Origin: Stenotrophomonas maltophilia
GTDB taxonomy: Bacteria > Pseudomonadota > Gammaproteobacteria > Xanthomonadales > Xanthomonadaceae
Length of the DNA: 41,806 nt
Assembly: GCF_013464915.1 (NCBI RefSeq)
Contig: NZ_RAVT01000029.1
Location: 46,308 to 88,113, forward strand
Reading direction: 5' to 3'
The position numbers and the translations under genes are program-made. Positions 34,288 to 41,806 of the stretch are shown here, one piece after another. Positions within the stretch are counted from its first letter, which is position 1, and each line of letters opens with the position of its first letter. The notes beneath the pieces are model-generated. The model did no database searches and was not told the origin of the DNA. It worked only from the letters and a program-made list of their open reading frames with translations.

Positions 34288-34941
34288 ATGAACAGCACCA
34301 CCCTGCCCGAGCCCACAACGCCGACCCGCCGCCGCGGCCGCCCTGCGCGACCGGAAGCCGAAGTCCGCCACGCGGTGCTGCAGGCCACGCTGGAGCTGCT
34401 GCTGGCACAGGGTTATGAGGCGACCACCATCGAAGCGGTGGCGGCGCACGCCGGGGTGGCGAAGAAGACCGTGTACCGCCATGCCAGCAACCGCGAGGAA
34501 CTGGTCGGGTTGGCGGTGCGCGAGTGGACCGACGGCTTCGCGCCACAGCTGCAGCGTGATGCCCGCAACGCCGACGAGGTGCTGCCGTTGCTGCGGGACA
34601 TCCTGCAGGCGGTGTGCGCGCAGGCGCTGTCAGCGCAGGCGGTGCAGGTGTTCCGGCTGCTGGCCACCGACTTTCCCGGCAAGGACGCGCTGCTGCAGGC
34701 CTATCTGGACAATGGCATCGAACGCGGCCGCGCGCTGCTGGCCGACTGGCTGGCGCGCCAGCAACAGCGAGGGCTGCTGCGCGAGGGAGATCCCGCGTGC
34801 ATGACGCGGCTGATCCTGGCGATGGCCGTGGCCGAGCCACTGCGCGAACGTGTGATCGGGGTGGTGGCCGAGGATGCGCCGGTGGAGGTGCACCTGCGTG
34901 AGTGCCTGGCGTTGTTGGCGCCGGCGTTGCAGGAGGCATAG
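34288..34941 (+). CDS. TetR family repressor
   Basis: A 217-residue TetR/AcrR-type regulator. A disordered Pro/Arg-rich arm (RRRGRPARPEAE) precedes the three-helix DNA-binding domain (about residues 25-70) with TIEAVAAHAGVAKKTVYRHA as the recognition segment. A helical ligand domain follows. ATG 34288 lies 7 bases after a TAAGAT box, fitting a leaderless start. ATG 34279 is in frame but overlaps that box. It is divergent from the DAPG-hydrolase-like gene with two dyads between, so it probably represses that gene and itself until a phenolic ligand binds. Confidence 0.87.
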   Translation: MNSTTLPEPTTPTRRRGRPARPEAEVRHAVLQATLELLLAQGYEATTIEAVAAHAGVAKKTVYRHASNREELVGLAVREWTDGFAPQLQRDARNADEVLPLLRDILQAVCAQALSAQAVQVFRLLATDFPGKDALLQAYLDNGIERGRALLADWLARQQQRGLLREGDPACMTRLILAMAVAEPLRERVIGVVAEDAPVEVHLRECLALLAPALQEA

Positions 34942-34950
34942 GGTTGCTCC

Positions 34951-35046
34951 ATCCACGCATGGCGTGGATCTACCATGGCATCCACGCATCGCGGGGGTCG
35001 ACATGTGCATGCAGCGATGGTCAGTAGATCCACGCCATGCGTGGAT
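34951..35046. repeat. SMAG/REP inverted pair
   Basis: One unit on the minus strand (34951-34973, ending CTAC) and one on the plus (35024-35046, starting GTAG). Both have the ATCCACGC stem. A further ATCCACGC half-site lies between them. The pair fills the convergent gap between tetR and the LysR gene. Confidence 0.8.
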
Positions 35047-35061
35047 GCGATCCACCACGAC

Positions 35062-35946
35062 TCACTCCCGCAGCATATCCACGAACGCACGCAGCGCACC
35101 GGGCATCTGCCGCTGTTTCGGGTAATACAACGCGAATCCCGCGAACGGCTCGCTCCAGTCTTCCAGCACCGCCACCATCTGGCCGGATTCGATGTACGGC
35201 CGCGCGGTGTCTTCCAGCACATAGGCCAGGCCGATGCCATCGAGCACCGCGCCGACCACGGTGCCCTGCTCGCCCAGCGTCAGCCGCCCCGGCACGTCGA
35301 TTTCCAGCGCCTGCCCACCGCGCTCGAACTGCCACTTGTACAGATGCCCGCTGGCGAAGCGGAAGCGGATGCATTCGTGTGCAGCCAAATCGCGCGGGTG
35401 CTGCGGAGCCGGCCGGCGCCGCAGGTACTCGGGCGAACCGACGATCAATCCGCGCAGCGGTGGCCCCATCGGTACCGCCACCATGTCCTCGGGCACGAAC
35501 TCATGCAGGCGCACGCCGGCGTCGTAGCCCTCGGCGACGATGTCGACCAGGCCATCGTTCTCGGTCAGCTCCACCCGCACGTCCGGGTGGGCGTGCAGGA
35601 AGCGCGCCAGCCGTGGTCCCAGCTGGGTCGCCACCGCCGCGCGGGTGGCGTTGATGCGCAGCAGGCCTGCCGGGACGGCGCGGAACTGGTTCATCTCCTC
35701 CAGCGCGTCGTGCACCTGGCCCAGCGCGGGCTGCAGGCGTTCCAGCAGGCGCTGCCCGGCCTCGGTCAGGGCCACGCTGCGGGTGGTGCGATGAAACAGG
35801 CCTACACCCAACCGCTCTTCCAGCGCGCGGATCGCGTAGCTCACCGCCGACGTCGACAGGGCCAGCTCAGCACCGGCGCGGCGGAAACTGCGATGACGGG
35901 CGACCGCGGCGAACGCGGCCAGGTGGGTCAGGTTGTCAGTGGCCAT
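35062..35946 (-). CDS. LysR family regulator, divergent to zinc ADH
   Basis: A 294-residue LysR-type regulator. The DNA-binding part is AAFAAVARHRSFRRAGAELA, then LSTSAVSYAIRALEERLG (about residues 10-50), with LFHRTTRSVALTEAG after it. Two effector lobes follow, including GLLRINATRAAVATQLGPRL. It is of the CrgA/PA-type group that often controls an adjacent oxidoreductase. The start at 35946 lies within a CATGATT half of an inverted repeat. It is divergent from the alcohol dehydrogenase gene across 107 bases. Confidence 0.88.
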   Translation of the reverse strand: MATDNLTHLAAFAAVARHRSFRRAGAELALSTSAVSYAIRALEERLGVGLFHRTTRSVALTEAGQRLLERLQPALGQVHDALEEMNQFRAVPAGLLRINATRAAVATQLGPRLARFLHAHPDVRVELTENDGLVDIVAEGYDAGVRLHEFVPEDMVAVPMGPPLRGLIVGSPEYLRRRPAPQHPRDLAAHECIRFRFASGHLYKWQFERGGQALEIDVPGRLTLGEQGTVVGAVLDGIGLAYVLEDTARPYIESGQMVAVLEDWSEPFAGFALYYPKQRQMPGALRAFVDMLRE

Positions 35947-35975
35947 GATTGTGCAGTTCCACTTGATGAATCATG
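35944..35975. promoter_or_regulatory. Inverted repeat between LysR and ADH genes
   Basis: CATGATT (35944-35950) and AATCATG (35969-35975), perfect 7-bp arms 18 bases apart. The left arm covers the LysR start codon, fitting autorepression. Confidence 0.35.
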
Positions 35976-36053
35976 CCGATATCCGCGCTTCTTGCCGCTG
36001 GGAACGGCGCGTATTGTAAAACGCCTTTCGACAAACCCTGCCAAGGATTCCCC

Positions 36054-37112
36054 ATGTCCCTCGCCCGTGGTTACGCCGCCCATTCACATACCGACCCGCT
36101 GATCCCGTACGAGTTCGAACGCCGCGCGGTCGGCCCGGACGATGTGCGCATCGAGATCCTCTACAGCGGCATCTGCCATTCCGACCTGCACCAGGCCCGC
36201 GACGACTGGGGTGGCTCGATCTACCCGATGGTGCCGGGCCACGAGATCATCGGCCGCGTGACCGAGGTCGGCAGCAACGTCACCCGCTTCAAGGTGGGCG
36301 ACCATGCCGGCGTCGGCTGCATGGTCGACTCCTGCCGCCACTGCGATGCCTGCGAGCACGACCTGGAGCAGTACTGCGCCGAAGGTGCGACCTGGACCTA
36401 CAACGGCCGTGAACGCGAAAGCGGCGCACCGACCTACGGCGGCTACTCCGACCACGTGGTGGTCGAGCAGCGCTTCGTGGTGAAGGTATCCGACACCCTC
36501 GACCTGAAGGCGGCCGCGCCTCTGCTGTGTGCCGGCATCACCACCTGGTCGCCGCTGCGCCACTGGAAGGTCGGCCCGGGCCAGAAGGTCGGCGTGATCG
36601 GTCTCGGTGGCCTCGGCCACATGGGCGTGAAGTTCGCCAAGGCGCTCGGCGCGCACGTGGTGATGATCACCACCACCCCGGAAAAGGGCGCCGATGCCAA
36701 GCGCCTGGGCGCCGATGAGGTGCTGGTCTCGCGCGACGCCGCGCAGATGAAGGCGCACGCTGGCAGCTTCGACTTCCTGCTCAACACCATTCCGGTCGGC
36801 CATGACACCAACCCGTACATGGGCCTGCTCAAGCGCGAGGCCACCATGTGCCTGGTCGGCGTGCTGACCGAACTGGACCCGCCGCTGACCGGCGGCAGCG
36901 TGATCTTCGGCCGCAAGCACCTGACCGGCTCGGCGATCGGCGGCATGGCCGAAACCCAGGAAATGATGGACTTCTGTGCCGAGCACGGCATCGTCAGCGA
37001 CGTCGAGATGATCGACATCAAGAACGTGAACGAAGCCTGGGAACGCATGGCGAAGAACGATGTGCGCTACCGCTTCGTGATCGACATGGCGACGATGAAG
37101 AACGCGGCCTGA
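36054..37112 (+). CDS. Zinc-dependent NAD(P) alcohol dehydrogenase (YahK/CAD-like)
   Basis: A 352-residue medium-chain dehydrogenase of the cinnamyl-alcohol-dehydrogenase subfamily, which reduces aldehydes with NADPH. The catalytic zinc site is SGICHSDLHQARDDWG and GHEIIGRV, the four structural zinc cysteines run through CRHCDACEHDLEQYC, and the Rossmann loop is GLGGLGHMGVKFAKALG. AAGGA lies 6 bases before ATG 36054. A possible promoter with TTGCCG (35992-35997) and TTGTAA (36014-36019) lies upstream. The divergent LysR gene suggests induction by an aldehyde. A clear terminator follows. Confidence 0.93.
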   Translation: MSLARGYAAHSHTDPLIPYEFERRAVGPDDVRIEILYSGICHSDLHQARDDWGGSIYPMVPGHEIIGRVTEVGSNVTRFKVGDHAGVGCMVDSCRHCDACEHDLEQYCAEGATWTYNGRERESGAPTYGGYSDHVVVEQRFVVKVSDTLDLKAAAPLLCAGITTWSPLRHWKVGPGQKVGVIGLGGLGHMGVKFAKALGAHVVMITTTPEKGADAKRLGADEVLVSRDAAQMKAHAGSFDFLLNTIPVGHDTNPYMGLLKREATMCLVGVLTELDPPLTGGSVIFGRKHLTGSAIGGMAETQEMMDFCAEHGIVSDVEMIDIKNVNEAWERMAKNDVRYRFVIDMATMKNAA

Positions 37113-37135
37113 TCGATCGGCGACGGTGAACGAAG

Positions 37136-37164
37136 AACCCCGGCACTGCCGGGGTTTCTTTTTG
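37136..37164 (+). terminator. Rho-independent terminator after the ADH gene
   Basis: AACCCCGGC-ACT-GCCGGGGTT followed by TCTTTTT, a 9-bp stem with a 3-base loop. Confidence 0.9.
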
Positions 37165-37178
37165 GTCGTGCGCTGGGC

Positions 37179-38435
37179 ATGACGAAGGTCAAGGAAGTGG
37201 CCAGCGTGGGGGCGCAGACTCGCTGCATGGCCCGCCTGCCCTCCCCTTCGATGCTGATGCGTGCGCCGCACCGGCTGCTGTTCTTCATCGGTGCCAGCAA
37301 CCTGCTGCTGGCGATGTTGTGGTGGGCCTTGTGGCTGGGCGCATTGCGCGGGTTGTGGACACCGCAGCCACCGCCGCTGCCACCGGCCTGGCTGCACGCG
37401 CTGCTGATGCAGTATCTGGTGCTGCCCAGTTTCATCTTCGGCTTCCTGCTCACTGTGTTCCCGCGCTGGATGGGGCAACCCGAGCTGCCACGCAGCCGTT
37501 ATGCGCCGGTCGGTATCGGGCTGTTTGGCGGGCAGGCGCTGCTGATTGCCGCCGCCTGCGGGTGGACAGCCGGGCTGTGGCCTGGCCTGCTGCTGGCAAT
37601 GGCCGGCTGGAGCGCCGGGTTGATCGTGCTGGGACGCGTGCTCCAGGCTGCCGGCCCCAACCGTAACTGGCATGCGCGCGCCTGCTATGCGGCACTGCTG
37701 CTGGGCTGGCTGGGGCTGCTGCTGTTCATGGCGGTGGTGCGCCGCCACGCCACACTGATGCCGGTCACTGTGGCACTCGGCACCTTCGGCCTGCTGCTGC
37801 CGGTCTACCTCACCGTCGCGCATCGGATGATCCCGTTCTTCGCCAACAACGTGGTGAACGGCTATGTGGCGTGGCGGCCGCTGCGCTGGCTGGCCGCGAT
37901 GTGGGCCCTGCTGATGTTGCGCCTGCTGTTGAGCGCGTTGCAGATCGATAACGCGCTGTGGCTTGCCGATGCACCGCTGCTGGTGCTTTCGTTGCAGGCG
38001 CTATGGCACTGGTGGCCGCGCGGGCCGATGCCTGGCCTGCTTGCCACCCTGTTCCTGGCGCTGGCGTGGCTGCCGATCAGCTTCGCGCTGTATCTGCTGC
38101 AGGACATCGGTCATCTGCTCGGCCATCCGCAGCTGCTCGGCCGCGCGCCGCTGCATGCCCTCGCCGTGGGCCTGTTCGGCAGCCTGCTGGTGGCGATGGT
38201 GACCCGGGTCACCCAGGGCCATTCCGGGCGGCCGCTGGTGATGCCGGCAGTGGCCTGGTTCGCGTTCGTCGCGCTGCAGGCGGTGGCGATCATGCGCATC
38301 CTCGCCGAGCTGATGCCCGATGCCTATGCATGGCATTTCGCCGCCGCCATCGGTTGGCTGCTGGCACTGGCCCCATGGGTGGCGCGGCTGGGCTGGATCT
38401 ACCTGAGCCCTCGGCGCGACGGCAAGCCGGGCTGA
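37179..38435 (+). CDS. NnrS family membrane protein
   Basis: A 418-residue protein with about twelve membrane helices of the NnrS family, haem- and copper-containing proteins linked to nitrosative stress. Conserved blocks are FIFGFLLTVFPRWMGQ, the VAHRMIPFFANN segment, and HALAVGLFGSLLVAMVTRVTQGHSGR with family His residues. The N-terminus is uncertain: 37179 is the longest form, and ATG 37227 (MARLPSPS) would begin just before the first helix. No nitrite or nitric oxide reductase is nearby. It has its own unit between two hairpins. Confidence 0.87.
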   Translation: MTKVKEVASVGAQTRCMARLPSPSMLMRAPHRLLFFIGASNLLLAMLWWALWLGALRGLWTPQPPPLPPAWLHALLMQYLVLPSFIFGFLLTVFPRWMGQPELPRSRYAPVGIGLFGGQALLIAAACGWTAGLWPGLLLAMAGWSAGLIVLGRVLQAAGPNRNWHARACYAALLLGWLGLLLFMAVVRRHATLMPVTVALGTFGLLLPVYLTVAHRMIPFFANNVVNGYVAWRPLRWLAAMWALLMLRLLLSALQIDNALWLADAPLLVLSLQALWHWWPRGPMPGLLATLFLALAWLPISFALYLLQDIGHLLGHPQLLGRAPLHALAVGLFGSLLVAMVTRVTQGHSGRPLVMPAVAWFAFVALQAVAIMRILAELMPDAYAWHFAAAIGWLLALAPWVARLGWIYLSPRRDGKPG

Positions 38436-38442
38436 CATCAAC

Positions 38443-38498
38443 GCCGGGCATGACCCGGCACGCAGCCCCCATCGGTAACGCCGGGCCATGCCCGGCGT
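38443..38498. repeat. Palindrome pair (SMAG-like) after nnrS
   Basis: GCCGGGCATGACCCGGC (38443-38459) and ACGCCGGGC-CAT-GCCCGGCGT (38478-38498), the latter headed GTA. They lie between the convergent nnrS and gshA stops and may serve as 3'-end hairpins for both. Confidence 0.65.
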
Positions 38499-38512
38499 CC
38501 AGAACAATCCAC

Positions 38513-39877
38513 TCAGTACGCGAACTCGCGGAACACCGGATCCACATCGCCGTGCCAGCGGCCATGGAACAGCGCCAGCTTGCGCTCGGCCGGGGTCAGG
38601 CCGGATTCGACGATCTCCTGCAGCACGTCCAGGAACTTGCTCTCGTCCTGGCCATCGGCATTGCGCGCCGCGCGGCGCTTGAGGCCTTCCACCGAAATCT
38701 TCACCGCCTCGCGGGCCAGGTCGCGCACCGTGCCGTTGCGGAACGGCAGGTTCATCGCATGCTTCGGCACGCCGTCACGCAGCGCATGGCGCTCGGCCAG
38801 GGTGAAGTCACGCACCAGGTCCCACGCCGCATCCAGGGCGGTGTCGTCGTACAGCAGGCCCACCCAGAACGCCGGCAGCGCACACAGGCGGCTCCACGGG
38901 CCACCGTCGGCACCACGCATTTCCAGGTACTTCTTCAGGCGCACTTCCGGGAACGCGGTGGTCATGTGGTCCGACCAGTCGCGCAGGGTCGGCAGCGCAC
39001 CCGGCAGCACCGGCAGCCTGGCCTGCATGAAATCGCGGAAGCTCTGCCCGCTGGCGTCGTGGTAGATGCCATCGCGGTAGGAGAAATACATCGGCACATC
39101 GAGCAGGTAGTCGACATAGCGCTCGTAACCGAAGCCATCCTCGAACACGAAGTCGAGCATGCCGGTGCGGTCGGCGTCGGTGTCGGTCCAGATGTGCGAG
39201 CGGTAGCTCAGGTAGCCGTTGGGCTTGCCTTCGGTGAACGGCGAATCGGCGAACAGCGCGGTGGCGATCGGCTGCAGCGCCAACGACACGCGGAACTTCT
39301 TCACCATGTCCGCCTCGGTGGCGTAATCCAGGTTCACCTGCACCGTGCAGGTGCGGGTCATCATGTCCAGGCCCAGCGAGCCGACCTTGGGCATGTACGA
39401 ACGCATGATCTTGTAGCGGCCCTTGGGCATCCACGGCATCTCGTCGCGCTTCCACTTGGGCTGGAAGCCCATGCCCAGGAAGCCCAGCTGCAGTTCACCG
39501 GCCACCTGCGCTACTTCATTGAGGTGGGTACCGGTCTCCACGCAGGTCTGGTGGATGGTCTCCAGCGCCGCGCCGGACAGTTCCAGCTGGCCGGCCGGTT
39601 CCAGCGTCACCGAAGCACCATCGCGCAGCAGGGCGATGGTGTTGCCGTTTTCCTGCACCGGCTCCCAGCCGAAGCGGACCAGGCCGTTGAGCAGCGCTTC
39701 GATGCCACGTTCGCCCTCGAAGGTCGGCGGCCGCAGGTCATCCAGGCGGAATCCGAACTTCTCGTGCTCGGTGCCGATGCGCCACTGCGCACGGGGTTTC
39801 TCGCCGGAGGCGATCACCTCCACCAGCTGCGAGCGGTCGGTAATGGGGGTATCGGCGACGTGGCTGGGGCTCGACAA
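38513..39877 (-). CDS. gshA: Glutamate-cysteine ligase, plant/alphaproteobacterial type
   Basis: A 454-residue ligase that makes gamma-glutamylcysteine, the first step of glutathione synthesis. It belongs to the GCS2/plant-type group, not the E. coli GshA type: [12 protein letters not shown] is the ATP/Glu site, [12 protein letters not shown] and [12 protein letters not shown] follow, and [14 protein letters not shown] is the central signature. [16 protein letters not shown] and [11 protein letters not shown] close it. No ATG fits the N-terminus. I chose TTG 39877, giving [21 protein letters not shown] at 39955 would lie upstream of a TATAGT box (39946-39941) that is the best -10 candidate. 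It supplies the thiol used by several neighbours. Confidence 0.92.
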   Translation of the reverse strand: MSSPSHVADTPITDRSQLVEVIASGEKPRAQWRIGTEHEKFGFRLDDLRPPTFEGERGIEALLNGLVRFGWEPVQENGNTIALLRDGASVTLEPAGQLELSGAALETIHQTCVETGTHLNEVAQVAGELQLGFLGMGFQPKWKRDEMPWMPKGRYKIMRSYMPKVGSLGLDMMTRTCTVQVNLDYATEADMVKKFRVSLALQPIATALFADSPFTEGKPNGYLSYRSHIWTDTDADRTGMLDFVFEDGFGYERYVDYLLDVPMYFSYRDGIYHDASGQSFRDFMQARLPVLPGALPTLRDWSDHMTTAFPEVRLKKYLEMRGADGGPWSRLCALPAFWVGLLYDDTALDAAWDLVRDFTLAERHALRDGVPKHAMNLPFRNGTVRDLAREAVKISVEGLKRRAARNADGQDESKFLDVLQEIVESGLTPAERKLALFHGRWHGDVDPVFREFAY

Positions 39878-39940
39878 GGGGAAGGCTCGCTGGACAGTGG
39901 CAGGGGATGTGGGGCCCGGGGCCTTCCATCGCAAGGGCGC

Positions 39941-39946
39941 ACTATA
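39941..39946 (-). promoter_or_regulatory. Possible gshA -10 box
   Basis: TATAGT on the minus strand, about 64 bases upstream of the chosen start. The -35 region is weak. It is reported because it decides against the upstream GTG start. Confidence 0.35.
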
Positions 39947-40029
39947 GCGTGGCACCCCGTTGCGTCATGCGACGGTGACGGGTTTCAGCATCCTACCGAC
40001 GCCCTCTTGACCCTCGTACACTCAAGGTC

Positions 40030-40734
40030 ATGAGCCGCCATTCACGACACCCCGAACTGCACCGCTCCGAGCGCGTCGGCTGGCTGCGTGCTGCCGTGCT
40101 GGGGGCCAACGACGGCATCGTCTCAGTGGCAGGCCTGGTGGTGGGCGTGGCTGCCAGCGGGGCATCGGCCAGCACGATCCTGGCCACCGGCGTGGCCGGC
40201 ACCGTGGCCGGCGCGATGTCGATGGCCGCCGGCGAATACGTCTCGGTGCAGACCCAGGCCGACACTGAAGACGCCGACCTGGCGATGGAAAAGCGCGAGC
40301 TGCACGAAGACCCGCACAGCGAGCTGGAAGAGCTGGCTGCGATCTACCGCCACCGTGGCCTGGAGCCGGCGCTGGCACGGCAGGTGGCGGAGCAGCTCAC
40401 CGCACACGATGCACTGGGAGCCCATGCCCGCGACGAACTGGGCATCACCGATACCCTGCGCGCGCGCCCGCTGCAGGCGGCGTTGGCTTCGGCTGGAGCC
40501 TTCACCTGCGGCGCCGCACTGCCGGTGCTGACCTCCCTGCTCGCCCCGATGGACAGGGTTGCGATCATCACCACCGGCAGCACCCTGCTGGGCCTGTGCC
40601 TGACCGGTGCGATGGCGGCCCGCGCCGGCGGCGCACCCCCTGTCCGCGGGGCGATCCGGGTGATGTTCTGGGGCGCGCTGGCAATGGCCGCCGCTGCGGG
40701 TGTCGGGCGTCTGTTCGGTGCCCACGTGGCATGA
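40030..40734 (+). CDS. VIT1/CCC1-family iron or manganese transporter
   Basis: A 234-residue membrane protein of the VIT family, which moves Fe(II) or Mn(II) out of the cytoplasm in eukaryotic relatives. AAVLGANDGIVSVAGLVVGVAA and AGAMSMAAGEYVSVQTQAD are the defining first two helices with the metal-site Met, Gly and Glu. A charged cytoplasmic helix region (about 78-135, rich in Glu/His) is the metal-binding domain. Three helices close it. TACACT at 40017-40022, 7 bases before the ATG, is a possible -10 of a leaderless message. Its stop overlaps the next start as ATGA, coupling it to an AraC regulator. Confidence 0.9.
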   Translation: MSRHSRHPELHRSERVGWLRAAVLGANDGIVSVAGLVVGVAASGASASTILATGVAGTVAGAMSMAAGEYVSVQTQADTEDADLAMEKRELHEDPHSELEELAAIYRHRGLEPALARQVAEQLTAHDALGAHARDELGITDTLRARPLQAALASAGAFTCGAALPVLTSLLAPMDRVAIITTGSTLLGLCLTGAMAARAGGAPPVRGAIRVMFWGALAMAAAAGVGRLFGAHVA

Positions 40735-41555
40735 CCGGCATACTGCCGCCTGTGACCGCACTGCTTGCCGAGATGGCCAGCCTGGCCGGATGCGAACGCG
40801 CCGAAGGCTACGCCTGCATCACCGCCCGTCGCGAACACGGCGCCAGTTCGGTGGAGATTCCACAACCCCAGTTCGCGATCCTGCTGGAGGGCCGCAAGCA
40901 GGTGCGTACGGCACACCAGTCACTGGCATTCCTGCCCGGCGACATCCTGCTGCTCACACAGCGTTGCCGCATCGATGTGGTCAACACTCCCGACCCGCGC
41001 AGCGGCCGCTACCTCAGCGCGATCGTGCCGCTGTGTGCTGAAGTGCTGGCGGCGGCGCGCACGCTGTGGAGCGAGGAACTTCCCGCGCCGGGCCAGACGG
41101 TGGCGCGACTGCCGTTGATCGACCATGGCCCGGTGCTGCGCCAATGGCGCCAGTCGCTGCAGCACGGCCGTTACAGCGATGCACGGCTGGCGCTGGCCTC
41201 GCTGGTGCTGACGCTGTGCCGGCAGGGCCACGGCAACCTGCTGTTGCCGCAGGCACCGAGCCTGGGCGAACAGATCCGCGACCGCATCGCCGCCGAACCC
41301 GCACGCGACTGGCAATCACGCGATGTGGAGGCACTGTTCGCGCTGAGCGGGGCAACCCTGCGCCGCCGTCTTGCCGCCGAGGACACCAGCCTGCGCCAGC
41401 TGCTCATCGAAGCGCGGCTGGCGCATGGCATGCAGCTGCTCTACACCACCGATCTGCCGCTGAAGACCGTGGCAGCGCGCGCGGGCTACCGGTCTGCGGC
41501 GAGTTTCAGCAGGCGCTTCGCCGAGCAGTACGGGCTGGCTCCCACAGACATTTGA
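40731..41555 (+). CDS. AraC family regulator with AraC_N domain
   Basis: A 274-residue regulator. Residues about 20-165 form an AraC_N-type cupin-like sensor (FAILLEGRKQVRT, FLPGDILLLTQ, YLSAIVPL), the class common near redox and aldehyde genes. The C-terminal 100 residues hold two helix-turn-helix units (VEALFALSGATLRRRLAAE and LKTVAARAGYRSAASFSRRF). The start overlaps the VIT gene stop by the ATGA arrangement, so both are probably made from one message. Whether it controls the transporter or a distant target cannot be judged. Confidence 0.88.
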   Translation: MTGILPPVTALLAEMASLAGCERAEGYACITARREHGASSVEIPQPQFAILLEGRKQVRTAHQSLAFLPGDILLLTQRCRIDVVNTPDPRSGRYLSAIVPLCAEVLAAARTLWSEELPAPGQTVARLPLIDHGPVLRQWRQSLQHGRYSDARLALASLVLTLCRQGHGNLLLPQAPSLGEQIRDRIAAEPARDWQSRDVEALFALSGATLRRRLAAEDTSLRQLLIEARLAHGMQLLYTTDLPLKTVAARAGYRSAASFSRRFAEQYGLAPTDI

Positions 41556-41560
41556 GGGGG

Positions 41561-41591
41561 TTCGGCAGGGCTGCGCCCTGCACCCGCCGAA
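41561..41591. repeat. Nested hairpin after the AraC gene
   Basis: Outer TTCGGC (41561-41566) and GCCGAA (41586-41591), inner GCAGGGC-TGC-GCCCTGC (41565-41581). It starts 6 bases after the AraC stop. There is no T-run. Confidence 0.6.
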
Positions 41592-41640
41592 GCGTTGAAG
41601 CCATAGCAACGTCAACATCAAGAACTGGCATTCCGTTGGA

Positions 41641-41689
41641 AGGCGGGGCGGTGTCGGAGTGCGGGGACGCCGCAAGTACGTCCATGTAG
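41641..41689 (+). repeat. Left half of the structured repeat (partial copy 3)
   Basis: ACGCCGCAAGTACGTCC and the following six bases (41667-41689) match the inner left part of copy 2 at 22 of 23 positions. The preceding GC-rich stretch (GGGGCGGTGTCGGAGTGCGG) is placed like an outer arm but has no complement in the remaining sequence, so the right half is missing. Confidence 0.65.
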
Positions 41690-41698
41690 CAACTGTGT

Positions 41699-41726
41699 TG
41701 CCGGAGGGGCTCAGGTTCCTCCGGCA
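41699..41726. repeat. GC-rich hairpin
   Basis: TGCCGGAGG pairs with CCTCCGGCA around a 10-base loop (GGCTCAGGTT). It directly follows the truncated structured repeat. Confidence 0.6.
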
Positions 41727-41736
41727 GACAGGCACG

Positions 41737-41759
41737 GTAGTGCCGGCCGCTGGCCGGCA
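41737..41759 (+). repeat. SMAG/REP palindrome
   Basis: GTAGTGCCGGCC-GCT-GGCCGGCA, the same subtype as the dimer at 19896. Nothing else is recognisable from here to the end of the window. Confidence 0.8.
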
Positions 41760-41806
41760 GCCTCTTGGAGCGCGCGCAGGCTGGCTTCAGGCGGGGATCG
41801 ATCCGC

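Noticed and set aside
39878-39955. GTG start for gshA at 39955
   Set aside because: It lies upstream of the best -10 box and adds residues not expected in this family. TTG 39877 fits better.

Overview
The window is high-GC, gene-dense bacterial chromosome. Codon use, gene content and especially the many short GTAG-led palindromes (the SMAG class of REP described in Stenotrophomonas maltophilia) point to Stenotrophomonas, probably the S. maltophilia complex. I see no rRNA, tRNA, CRISPR, insertion sequence, prophage or replication origin. This looks like housekeeping and metabolic chromosome with a few accessory genes.

Layout. (1) 140-6015: a carboxylate-uptake cluster with an OprO/P-like porin, a CitMHS citrate symporter and a PhaB-like reductase closed by a strong terminator, then a TonB-dependent receptor. 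(2) 6016-6452: a 437-base convergent intergenic region holding two inverted copies of a large structured repeat around a perfectly symmetric bidirectional terminator. (3) 6453-14953: a DUF1704 HExxxH peptidase-like gene, rsgA, an alanine-type aminotransferase, an SGNH hydrolase, a methyltransferase, a polysaccharide deacetylase, a three-domain Grx4/A-type/rhodanese protein, DUF924 and a short AMP nucleosidase. (4) 15106-19883: two exported amidohydrolases, the second without metal ligands, an HCCA-isomerase-like protein, DegV and a small conserved protein. (5) 20100-25213: an EmrCAB-type tripartite MFS efflux system with a LysR regulator upstream. (6) 25355-27777: a Usp protein, an unknown protein and a membrane diguanylate cyclase. 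(7) 27938-30262: the glutathione-dependent formaldehyde operon frmR-frmA-frmB with its operator. (8) 30450-30869: an orphan Imm70 immunity gene in AT-richer DNA. (9) 30880-37112: three regulator/enzyme pairs, LysR/old yellow enzyme, DAPG-hydrolase-like/TetR and LysR/zinc alcohol dehydrogenase, plus a VOC protein. (10) 37179-41555: NnrS, plant-type glutamate-cysteine ligase, and a VIT-family transporter translationally coupled to an AraC regulator. The last 250 bases hold repeats, including a half copy of the structured element seen at 6 kb.

How it fits together: glutathione chemistry recurs (glutamate-cysteine ligase, Grx4 fusion, FrmA/FrmB, HCCA isomerase of the GST-kappa fold), together with detoxification and efflux (FrmRAB, old yellow enzyme, zinc ADH, DAPG-hydrolase-like, MFS pump). 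This suits an environmental, multidrug-tolerant gammaproteobacterium. The most unusual signal is the structured repeat family (6023-6449, with a partial copy at 41641-41689). Its inner bases are conserved while its long outer arms differ completely in sequence yet remain self-complementary.
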